From contig OZ038385.1 of the NCBI GenBank assembly GCA_964036045.1, forward strand, positions 54,587,419 through 54,651,418: a stretch of DNA of 64,000 nt, written 5' to 3'. Every line of letters starts with the position of its first letter. Within the stretch, counting starts at the first letter, position 1. Positions 44,349 through 56,300 of the stretch are shown one piece after another. A program made the position numbers and the translations under genes. The notes under the pieces were generated by a model. That model was given only the letters and a program-made list of their open reading frames with translations, searched no databases and was not told where the DNA came from. This DNA is from Eutreptiella sp. 'Long Island Sound 2002'. Its lineage: Eukaryota > Euglenozoa > Euglenophyceae > Eutreptiales > Eutreptiaceae.

Positions 44349-47300
44349 CTGTTGTGAATGCGCGAGTGGTGGCCCTGTTTGAGGGCTGTTTGATCAGCCA
44401 AGGGGGCGCTGGTGCTCTCACCAGAGGGCGGCAGCATGTCCGGTCCTGTCTGGTCCTGGAGTGAGGAGCTTGGGCGTAAAACTCAGGGCTGTGGAGGGTT
44501 CACCACCCTTGCACTGGACTCCACCACCGAAACCTGAGTTTGGCTGAGAGGGTGGGATTCCGCAGCATGGCAGATTGAGAGTGGGAGGAGGTCACCCTGT
44601 GGGAGCATCAGTGCTTGTTCAACCCATTCAAACCAGGTCGAACTGCATGCGTTCATCCGTTCCTGGGATTGGTCTGATGCATTCTTTGTCAATGGCATCC
44701 ACCATTTCCGATCTTCACCCAACCCTGTGGGGCCGGCTGGAACAGGGCTTTGCAGTCGAATTTTCCCAGCACGCACGGGCCAATCCACTTGGGGACGCCT
44801 TGTTCGCGAAGGCCCAGGTCCAGGTCCAGTGGGCCCCATCCCCTGAACCTCAGCTGTTTGACCGGCCCATGTGCTCTTCTTGTGCACTCCCCTGCCTTAA
44901 GATTCCCACGTTTCAATGGTTGGACTTGCGGCTATCAATGCTTGAGCTTGCTCCAGCAACCGCTGCAAACACAACCAAATGCAGATTTAGGCAACGCACG
45001 TCTTGAAGGTTTTGCACCCCGTCTTTTTCGTTGGCTGGTTTGCTATGTCAAGGCAATGTAGGCAGACCCCCTACTTTTTGTAGGCAGACTTTTTACACAC
45101 ACGAGATAACATATCTCTCTGGGACATCCGTTAGGTGCCAACACGGAGCAAAGTCGCAATTTTTCGGGGGTTTCTCACGTTTTGGTCCAATGCACTAAAA
45201 TTTCGTTCCGTAGGGGGGGGTATGTGTATGCTTTTTGAAATCTGTGCGAAAACGCCGTTCCAGAAATGCATGGGTTTGGGGGGGGGGGGGGTAGGTGGCC
45301 ACGGACTGCACAACTTTTCGTGAAATTCTGAAGTAGTGCAGGAACTGGGTCTTGCAAATTTCGCGGCGCGACCCAGGGTAGGGGACAAAGTAGGTTGTCT
45401 GGTGCCCCCCCCTCTTTCTGGTGTACTTCTGGCGGCCGGCATGTTTCACATTTTGCTCCAAATCAACGTCAATGCAGGTTGCCAGAAATTCATGCTGAGA
45501 AGCCTTGGTCGCGTGTGTCTTTTTATCCCAAAACTGTGCCGCAAAAGCAGCGGCCTCAGCAGTTGACAGAATCTGGTGGTCCTTGTGGGGGCAGGCAGGT
45601 TGCTGTGAACCACCTGTACGAGGCTTTTTGGCCCGCGAGTCAGGCCGCCGGGTCACCTGCACCCAATTTTCACCCCCAGAGCGCGCTCTTTTTCGCCCCA
45701 GAGGTTTCTGTGGTGCATCAGGGGAAGCGACAGCACATTGCGTGAATTTGTATGTGGACATAGTGGCTGCCTGTTGACAAAAACAGGCAGAAAGCAACAC
45801 AGGCACCGTCCAAAACGGACAAAAATCTCCAACATGTTGTCAGTACAGCATGCAACCCTGGGGTGTTCTGAATAGCCCTTTTCAAGGGCTTTCCGAATAT
45901 GCCCCACATACCCCCCCCCTACAGGACACTCAGCAGGCACAAATGAGACCACAAAGGCACCAACCCCTGAAAACGCTCCGTGTTGGCACCAAACCGCACG
46001 TCCCAGAGAGATATGTGCACCAGAATAAACCGGACAAGGGCCTCTTACCAGGTGTTGGGGCCTCGTGCAACACCCTACCAACAACGCAATGCACCCTATT
46101 GTGCACCCCAGGCACCTCTTCAATTGCACCCGATCCGTTCTCTTTGGCTGTATCATGGCTCCTGCATCGCACGCCCAATTGGTGACGAAACACTTGATGC
46201 ACTTTCGCATGAGGCTTGTTGGATACCTTGCACACCCACCCCCAAAAGTGGGCAATTAATCTGGGGGACAATCAACTTTTTCGGGGAGAAATTGTTTGTG
46301 CCATCAACACAAAACAGGGAAACTTCCAAGAAGCGGCCGCGGTCCGCCTCCTCCGCCAGCGTGCAAGAAACGGGAGACCTTCGTCTTCGAGCAAAAAAAT
46401 CGGCCTTGAACAACGGCTTCCCTGTCTGTCAAGTGCTTTCCGATTTTCTGACCGTTTTTGTTGGCGACTGGCCCAAGGTAACATGGCAGGGAAACCGAGG
46501 TATATTTTTGACAGGGCCAGCCGTGAGGTGATGCCACATCATTGCACAAAGGTGCAGCGTGCTTCAGCAAGACTTTGGCAACGAAGGGGTAAAATCACCG
46601 TAATTTTTCGTAAAAATCAGAAAAACGAACAGTCGCAACATTGGCCCCTCCTTTGCGTATGCCAATGGTATGCCCTTATCCGAGCTCTGGACAGACCGCG
46701 TTCATGTTTGCACCCAATTTGATGCGGGCCGTACTTGTTTTACTGGACACAGGCGGTTTGGTGGTCAGATTGGGGCGTTGATGGGCAGAGTGCTATTGGT
46801 CCATCAGTGGGAAAGCAGCGAAGCAGGCCACCTTCAAAGCAGGGGTGGTGTGTGCCTTTCCATCCTTTCGTCAAAGGGCGAGTTGTGGGTGTAGATGGAA
46901 CACGGCAATGTTTGAGTTCATGACAAGGTCTGCCCCCGCGTTTCGCCTTCCTGGGAACGCTGTCCCCTGCCAGTGGCTTGTTCCCCTCGGCCTCTTGCCT
47001 CAAATGCAGCCTCTCAAATGCAGCCTGGGCCGGAATTCATCCCCCTTCCCCTCCATTCGCTGACTGCCGGGAGGGGGCGGGGGGGAGATGGCCCGCAGAT
47101 CCAAGGGCCGAACGACGGTGCTTCGAGATGACGGTGACGAAACAGCGATTTCCGAGGCAGAAGTAGCGCACGAACGTCCCCTGCCTCGCGATGAGCCCCA
47201 AAGCAGACACTGCAGACACTGACCTGGTCCGCTAGCCCCACGTTCTGGAGCACCGTGGAGAAGCGGCTGAAATCGATGCCACGGCTCTGGAACGGCAGAT

Positions 47301-50300
47301 GCGCGTACGACACGGCCGTCGACGAGTGGAAGCGGTCGTCCTGCGAGCTGCGGGTGCGGGTTACCGCGGCGTCGGGGTGGCCGCTCTGCAGCGTGGGGAT
47401 GCCGAAGAACACGGTGCTGGCACTGGCGGTCTGCTCCGGCTGCACGATCGTGAGGTACTCCTGAACGAGGAAGAGATGGAGGAGGGGGGCGTCTCGGGGA
47501 ATGGGTGGGCGGGCTTTCAACTGGGGAGGGGGGGGGGGGTCGATACAGCCCTCTGGCTAGACCCCCGCCAAAAAAAAGCTCAATTGACGGCCCCCCAAAA
47601 TCCTACCGAGGCTGACCCCCGGGCCGACGCGGGCGCAAAATTTTGGCAAAAAATGAAAATGCGACTTTTGGAATCAGCGCGTCGAGGAGGTTCAGAAAAG
47701 TCATCATTTGCCAGGTATTTGGTGAAAAAAATTCAACATTTTCAATGCTCAAAATTTATTTCGGCGCCAGAGTTCATCATAACTGATTAATGGCCCTGTC
47801 AGTTGAGCCCTGTTCCGAACCCCCTCGCCCCCCCCCGAAACCCCGACCTCCCCAATGCCTTTTTCATGAGACGGATCCCATACCCGACGCATCGAACGTC
47901 GACTCCCCGGATCAGCACTCCACTTCACTTGCGGGCAACTCCGCTGGGGCGTGGGATTCCAGACCTCAGTTCCGGCGAAAGAGCATACCTCTCGTATACC
48001 GCCCGCCAAGGCGGCCGCCAAAGGAAGGGGATCGGGGCAATGGATGGGGTGCGGCAGCAGGACGGGGAGCAGGAGAGGGGGAGAGAGGAGAGGAGGGGAC
48101 GAGAAAGGAAGAAGGAGAGGAGTAGGAGCAGGAGAGGGGCAGAATTAGGAAATGGCATCGAAGTGGGAGTAGCAGGTACACCAGCGCGCAAACCGCCTGT
48201 GTCTCAGGATCACGCATGCGCGCGCGCGCTCACACGCATATTCACACGCGCACGCACACGCACACGTACATACACACACGGTGTGCGTGCATTCCAGCAA
48301 ATCCCCACAACGTTGCACACTAGACCGCCCAGGCATTGACCGCCAACTCGCAGTTTGTGGCATCAGGCTCGGCAGAGGGCGCGACTGGCAGTGGGAGCGG
48401 GAGCGGGACCGAGGGCGGAAGTGGGAAAGAGACCTGCATCATCCGCTGCAGCGTGGCCGAGTCCAGTTTGGTGCGGCCCACGAGCTCCACGATGTGCTCC
48501 TGTGCCTCGCGCAGGACCAGGTGCTGCTGGAACTGCTTGCAGTACACCTGCCGCTGCGCACGAATGTGCGGGTTCGTGATGGAAAGCTGCGGAGAAGGGC
48601 GTGATCCCCTTCGTAAACGGAAAGCACGCCCCGTGGGGCCCGGGCCTTCCCCCCGGTCAGGCCCGTGTGGTCCGGCCCGCCGAAAAATGATGCCCAGAAA
48701 GAAAAGCCGCCCTCCTGCCCTTTGGAAAGTGACGATGCGGAGCGCATGCGCAACACGATGCCTCTTCCTCGACTCTCTTTTTGTGGCCGACCGGCACGGC
48801 AGGGGCCCTTAAGGCACCTGCCGTGCCTTAAGCAGAAGCACGGGGCTGCTGCCAATCGACCGCAGTCGGTGGTTGTGCCACGGCGGTTGACGTTGAACTG
48901 ACTGTCGGCGAAGTTCGTAGAACCAGTACTCAGGGCGGGTCACCAGCCGATTCTTCAGGTGGTATCGTGGATGTACGCAGCATATTCTTGCGGCGCACAA
49001 TGCACTTCCGCCGCAGGCCACACGCGAACAGAGCGGCTCCGAGATTTGATTCGGAGTTCTCCTGAAAGGGCCTTTGTGTGATGGAGCTGTGGCGCCACTC
49101 GCACGTATCTCTGCATACCAGAAGAGTCAAATCACCTTTTTTGTTTGTATCATACCTCTCACCTGTGGACGTGGCATTGACGACTGCAATCTGCAATCGA
49201 AGGCAGTAGTCATGTTGATCCAATCAACTCTTGAAAAACATGGATCACGCGTCAAGACCTGCACTGCACTGTGGTTTTTCATACTTGTCGCATCCTGTCG
49301 ATTTGTCACTCAGATCCAGCTCGGCACAGACCGTTTCAGATCATGCCGTAAACTTCGATTTCGTCCAGCAACCGAACAGGCCGACGGCCCATTTTTCTGG
49401 GGTGAGGAAGCAAGCGTGTGTAGTCCCAAGGCATTGCAAAAAAAAAACCCCATGGGACCAAGGTTAGTGGGATCATTCGGCCAAACAAGCTGTCTGGTTA
49501 TGGTCTTCTGACCAGGCTTGGGGTGAATGTAGGGTGCCGTCCGCTGCGGGATACGCCTGCGCAGTTTTTGCGACCGTATGAGAACGCGACGATGAAACAA
49601 GAGGGAACATCTTGGGATCATCTCTATTTAGAACAACACCATGCCGCATGTCAAAAGTAACATATTTTTTGTAGTATTCCTCTATGGATGTTGCTCGGCG
49701 TTGTAGGGTCCACTGAGCCGTGGAACAGCAGCCTGGATGCTGTGTGCGGGTATATGCATCGATGTTGTGGAGGGGGGGGGGGGTCAACCTCCCTTCCCCT
49801 CTTTTGAAAATTTTTTGCCCAAGTTTTCGATTGGAGTCGGAAACTGAATGATTGTGTCTTTTGCTCAGTGTCCAATGCATCCGCTCTTGCCCAGAGTTTT
49901 CTGTCCCTTTCTGTCTGCAGGATTGTCCAAGCCAAAGAGCACCCGAAGATTGTGGAACTGGCCTGTTTGACCAGGAACACCCGCGGTCGACTGGGCACTA
50001 CACCGCACGGCCCCACTGCAACACAGCCCCCATCGCTGCCATACAGACATGTGCATACAGTTCGATTCACAGGAGACAGGCAACAGAAGCCCCTTGACAG
50101 CCACCGCACCTGCGCTGCAGCCTTCAGCACCGGTTGGACGTCAAATAGTGTCTGCAGAGTCTGAGTCATAATTTCCAGAAGTGTCATAGGGCAGTCCGCG
50201 GCCAAAAGTCTGGGCCGCAGAAGGTCAAGAATGGCCACTACCACGCGGTAAATAAACAAGCGGCCGTGCTTGATGCAGGCGGCCCAGAGGGTAAGCACAG

Positions 50301-53300
50301 CCTCTGAGGGAAGGTTGCTAGAGAAAGCGCCCACCAGCCACGGAGTAATCAACAGCCCCACATTCAATCCCAAGTCGTTAAGGTGCTGCAGGAACTGCGG
50401 CTGTGTGGTCTGGAGCATCCACTCAATCACCTGCGGAATGCAGCAGTGCGAGCGGAACCCATGGCACCCTCGTCACCACTTTCAAGAGGCCAAAGGCATT
50501 CCGCTGGAAGCGCCTAAGCTCACCACATCATGCCATGCCTTGTAACACTCAAACCACTCATACCCCCCGCACAGATGCTGTCGTAGCCACTACTCCATCC
50601 TCCAAAGCATGCGGTAATAGGCATTGGGTGGCCTGCAGGTCATCGTGGCCTTACGTTGCATACGGGAGGTGTCAGTGTACGCGCGCGCGCGCGGGGACCC
50701 GAAGGCTGTTACCAAAAGGCATTGGGCGGAGTGTAATGTCCGCAGGAAAAGGCAGACAGGTGATCCCTGCACTGAACCCTGAGCTAAGCCTTAACATCCT
50801 GCAGCAGGGACTGAACGGCATTGCAGGGCCTTCCTCGGTGCAGACCTGTTCGCCACCGAGGCCCTGTGCAACCCTGTCGCTCTGCCTGCTGGCGGAGCTG
50901 TAGCTCCTGGAGGGCCCACGCCATTGTGCCCTGGGGACCCACCCGGGCTTTGAAAAGCGTGGCAGGCACGCACGCGGTGTGGGCTATCCACACTTGTATC
51001 GACGTGTCCAAGACAGGTCAACTTGCAGAGAAACTCGGTGCCCATGGCGTGGGGCTCGAGTGACCTCCATATGTGACTGGCGCGGAGATGGGGTGGCCAT
51101 TGCCGCCACCCACTGCTCCAGCACCGCAGGCTCCCAGAGCGCCTGGCAGACCAGGGCCGCCCTGGGGCCAATCCGGGTGTCCAATCATGCTTGCAGGCGC
51201 TGTCTGGCCGGCCACCACTCCTGGGACCGTGCTCCACACGTCCAGAGGTGGATGGCCATTTCTGGGAATGGTCCGCAGAGGAGGCACATAGACTCCATCA
51301 GCACTACGATAGTGGGAAGGTTGTTCAGCCTGTGGGCCATGACGTGCCGCGGCTGGTTGCAGTCAAACCAGTCCAAGGGCAGCCCCATGCCCTGTTTGTA
51401 ATTGTTGCCCAACCTGTCTTGGTCTCGTACCTGCGCCGGGATGGCAGCCTGGTCATGGAGCTAGTCTGAAATTCCAACGGGGCCAGCTGGCAGTGATCCC
51501 TGTGTGTGTGGGTGTGGGTGTGTGGGTGTGCGCGAGTATGGGTGCGTGTGCGTTTGTGGGTATGGGCAGGTGTGGTTGGGTGTGCGCGCGCACGCCCATG
51601 TGTGAGATCCCTCCCTCCAGGATTGTGGACGAATTGGAGCGCTTGTTGGCGCCCATTCCACACAGATCTGGCCAGGGTTCTACTGGCAAGGGCAGGGACC
51701 CCTTTGGGCAACATGCTGGGCGTGGGGATGGCGCTCGTGTGCGCTATGCGCCAATCGACGCCGCTCCCAGTTGGTTCCCAAGGGCTGGATGGCTCCTTTT
51801 ACGAAGAACCGTCGGGCCCTCACTAGAACTTAGCTGAGGGCGCATGGCAATTGTCCCATGCACCTGGCATGGAACCGACGGTGCTGTCAGTTAATGAAGA
51901 GCCGCAGGCGGTCAACGAATGTACTGATGGATAATTTGACCCAATGTGGTGACTCCATATCTCTCTGGGACGTTGGGGAAGGTGCCAACACGGAGCGTTT
52001 TCAGGGGTCGGTGCCATTGTTGCCTGATTTGTGCTCACTGAGTGTCCCGTAGGTAGGGGTATGTGGGATATATTCGGAACGCCCTTGAATAGGGCTTTTC
52101 GGAGATATATGGGTTAGGGGGGGGTCCGGAACCATATTTTTTCGAAAATTGGCCGTTACTGTTGACAGGTTGGGGTTTTTTTTTGCCTGTTCTAGTGTTT
52201 CAGACAGACTGCACCGCACCCCTACCCCCATTACACCAACATATGGGCATATGAGGGGCAAGTCATTCGGGTGGATTTGTTGCATTTGATGTGTAGAAGA
52301 CATGTGCAACATGGGTCCCCTCAAGACCCCAATATGTTGAAGACTTTGACCAATAACTACCTTGGACACCCGGGTGATGCCTGGTGCAACTTGCAGCATC
52401 AAGCTCACCAGAGTGCAAGAAATCAAATATTGCAGAATTTCTCAAACAGGCTGTCAAGTTGGGACATGAGACCACAATATTTGGATTCAGCACGTCAAAA
52501 TGCATCCATTTACCTCATTTCACTTTGCTCCAACTCCACAATATGTCGGAGCACCCAGGGGAAAACCTGTGAGTTGGTGTCCCGCACGCGTGAGCGGAGC
52601 AGGCGGAGGTCCAAAAACCCTGAAACGCTGAAAAGTTTGGCCTCGGTACTCAAAAATATGGTCACCTATCCCCCCCCAACCCATACATTTCTGAAATGGC
52701 CTTTTCTCACAGATTTCGGAAAGCATACACATACCCCCCCCCCAAGGGAACAACATTTTGGTGCATTAGACCAAAAGTTGAGAAAAACCTGAAAAAATGT
52801 GAATTTGCTCCGTGTTGGCACCTAACGGATGTCCCCAAGAGATATGCCGACCGATCCGGTGACCACCTCTGCTGCCTCCGCAACTGGTCCCGATCCCCAG
52901 CGGTAAGCCCCATATGCTGCCGAATACCTGGACATCCACAATGGCCGCTGACAATGACCCAAACATGTCGGGCTGCAGGGCCTCCACAAGGTACGCCACC
53001 AGCCAGAAAGCCTGATCCTCCCGCATGGCCGACAATGCGATGGCCGCCACGAAGTTCATGCCCTGGCAATACCCAATGGCTGGATTGCGGACCGCGTAGG
53101 CATGCAGCACCCGCGACAGCTTCTTGCACAGCTGCTCTACGCGGGCGTGGCCCGGTGCTGTCCGGTGCAGATCCTTCTGGATCTGCTCCACACAGTCCGG
53201 AGGCTCCTCCTGAGCCCGCTTCAGATACCTGCATTGCAGAGAAGGATGGGTGGTCCAGTGGCCTCCTGCGTATGGCCTTGAAAGCATAGCCTTGAAAGCA

Positions 53301-56300
53301 ACAGAATCACAAGTCCAATGCCGTGCTGAGTTTGGCCGTGGTTTTTGAGCGGCTTCGTCGGATCGATGGCGTGGGCTTCCACACCAGTGTCGGACCTGTG
53401 CTGGTGTGTGGCCTCCAACTTCAGCAAGACCCCAGCCGCCTGCAGATCGCCAGGGGGGCGCGTGCCCCGCAGCACGCGAACCATTCTCCATGGCGGGGCT
53501 CCCTGAGGAAGGGCTCTTGTACTCGCCCAGGCCGTATGTCAGTCCCATCTCCCAGACCCCTTTGTTCTCGAAATCCGGGTGCCCTGAGTTCTAATGATTT
53601 TTGTCGCCCGGCCTAACCTCAGCCCTCGTCCCCCACAGGGCGGACCCCGACCCCATCCCTGTGCATCTGCAGGAGCCCTGTCCTTTGCTTGCAGTTTCTG
53701 CATGCCTGTCAGTCCCTCCCCAAACATCGCTCGGCATCGCAACCCGATGCTTCATGGTCAGAAGATATTGAGACGCACATTGGGAATGTGTCGCAATCCT
53801 CATTATCTACTCTTCACCTGATGATCCAGCTGGACGTCTTAAATATCTGCACAGAACACAGAGACTGATAGCAGCCTCAATGCAATTTGATGCAAGGGGG
53901 GTTCAGGATGCCTGGCCACGTCAGGGACCGGACGGGAAGGCTGGCGTCATCCATCAGGCCATCGGAAACGAGATCTGTCCATCCATCTTTTCGTTTCGTT
54001 TCGTTTCGTTTCGTTTCGTTTCGTCTCGTTTTTTGCAAAATGAATTGAAAAGAACACGCAGGCGAGACAGCGACGACGACTACAGCTCAGCGTGGACATC
54101 AATACCCATTCGTATCGACAAAAAAACAAAGCCCCACAACACATTCCAAACGTCTCTCCGCAAGCCGAAAAGCACAAGAACACGCCATTGTTCTTGTTTG
54201 CAGAGCAGGGTTTCGCCAGTCAGTCTCACCTAGCATCTGCTGAACATTGGTGCAACAGGGGACCAAAAAAAAAAGTGGCCATGAGGTCAAAACTGTAAAA
54301 AAAAAAAGAAAGCTGTGGTAAGAGACGTATGGGGGGGCGAGGGGGAGGGGGATCTACTCTGGTTGTGTCTGGATGGAGGGTTGTACTGGGGATGATACCG
54401 TTCATAGGACCCTGGCTGGATCCAGACAGTGCGGCGGGACCCCAGCGAGAGCGACAGCGTACTGCTCATAGAGTTGTGGCTCCGGCAGGACCGTTCCGAG
54501 CCGGAATGGACTGACTCGAACCCGGCAGAGGCCGAACTAGTCGCAGCCAAGGGTGAAGCGAGGTCCGAGGCGATCGCTGTCAGCTGTTGCGGAGGAAAGG
54601 AGCGGTCTCGGTCTTGGCCTCGGCCGCTCTCTGGGGACAAGGGGTCTGAGTCTGGGCCCCGGTTGAAGTTGTGGGCTCCGTCCCGGTTCTGGTCCAATTC
54701 ATTGTTCAGGTCTCGGTCCGCGTCTCGGTTCAGGTCGGCGTCCATACCTGCGTCCGGCTGTCTGTGGCTGCGGCTGTGGCTGTGGCTGTGGCAGGGGCTG
54801 GGTCTAGGGCTGTGCCTGGGGCTGGCGCCGGGGCTGGTCCCGGGGCTGGGAGGGGGCGACGCCCCGAACCATGTTGCAGTGCCCCGGAAATGTATGACGG
54901 CGGCCTCCAGCAAATTGAGCCAGTAGCGGCGCTGTGCCTTGGATTCTGCGCGTAAAAGAAGCTGCTGCTCGGCGCCGTTTTGGTCAAATGTGATCGTCAA
55001 GTATTTGCAGTTGGGGGATATGTGCTCGCCCTCCGGTGCACAGCTCTGAACACCAAGAATGTCATCCCAACCAATCAGCGTTGTTTTTTGAGTTTCAGCA
55101 GTGGATTTGTCGGACAGAATACTGATTGTCTTTCGCAGGGGCCAACGGAGAGAGGTGCGCCTCGGTTTGTGTACTGCAATAACACACAGGCAATAAGACA
55201 TGAGTGCAAGGCATTGGTCTAGGGAATGGGGATGGGGATGGGAATGACTGCGGCATGCTACGGTGCAGTGCAGTGCGGGGTAACATGGTGTGGTGTGGTG
55301 TGGTGAGCCAAAGGCGCTATTACCAACAGGCAATGGCTGGGATGTCTTGCACACTGGAAAATGCAAAACGGGTGGGCCCTGAACCTTAATCCTAAAACTT
55401 ACCACTTATCATCATTTTCACGGAAAAGCGGGACGCGGGGGGGACGCGGGGGGTGGACGCGGGGGGGACGCGGGGAGGGCACCCTCTAAACAGATATGTT
55501 GGAAAGGCATACACAGGGCGCGGCTCAAGACCAACTCGCCCGCTCCACATGAAGCAAGCGGCCCTGACCTGCAATGGCATCGAAAGCGTTTGCTTCACTT
55601 CCAACTTGGTGAGCAAATTGTTTGGCTTTTTCCAGGAATCACATCCATGTGCGTTTTGGGAGGGCAGAGGGGGCCTATTGAAACAAGCATACAGTCGGCC
55701 ACGGTGAAATGAAGTGCAAAAAGGGCAAGCCATGAAGTGCAGATGTCAAAATGGCACGACATCACATGCAGACCAGGAACATTGGAAGGGCTTTCTTGCT
55801 GCTGTCGCTGTGGCTGTTGTTGTTGCTGTTGAAGGGTTTCATAAGCTGCTTGCAACTTTGCTGCCTTTTTCGCGTTACCCTCAGCTTCAAGCTGCTGAAT
55901 TCTTTCATTGACGAAAGGGGCATATTTCGCCATATTGTTGAAGTCAAAGAAAAGGGAAACGAAGTCATCCTTTGCAGCTTCAACCGCAGCTCGTGGTGCA
56001 CCTGCACAAACAACAAAATGATCGGCAACAAGCAACAGTAATCGGCAGCAGAGTGGAGCATCGTCAACATTATCATATATCATCGTTATCATCGCATCGT
56101 GATGGGCGTCGTCAGGGTCGTGACCTTGTCACCGCTACAGTCACCGTCACCATTGCCGTCAGGTCCGCCTTCATCATCACGCATTAACATGACCAATACC
56201 ATCATCGGCGGCGACGGCAGCAGCAGCAGCAGCAACAGCAGGACTCATGTCATTATCACCCATGGTCACATTCTCACTAACCTAACTATCGTTCCTCCTC

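Noticed and set aside
43621-44382. Plus-strand open frames opposite the EF-hand/FYVE exon
   Set aside because: Antisense shadows of a GC-rich exon whose minus-strand frame has canonical EF loops and paired cysteines.
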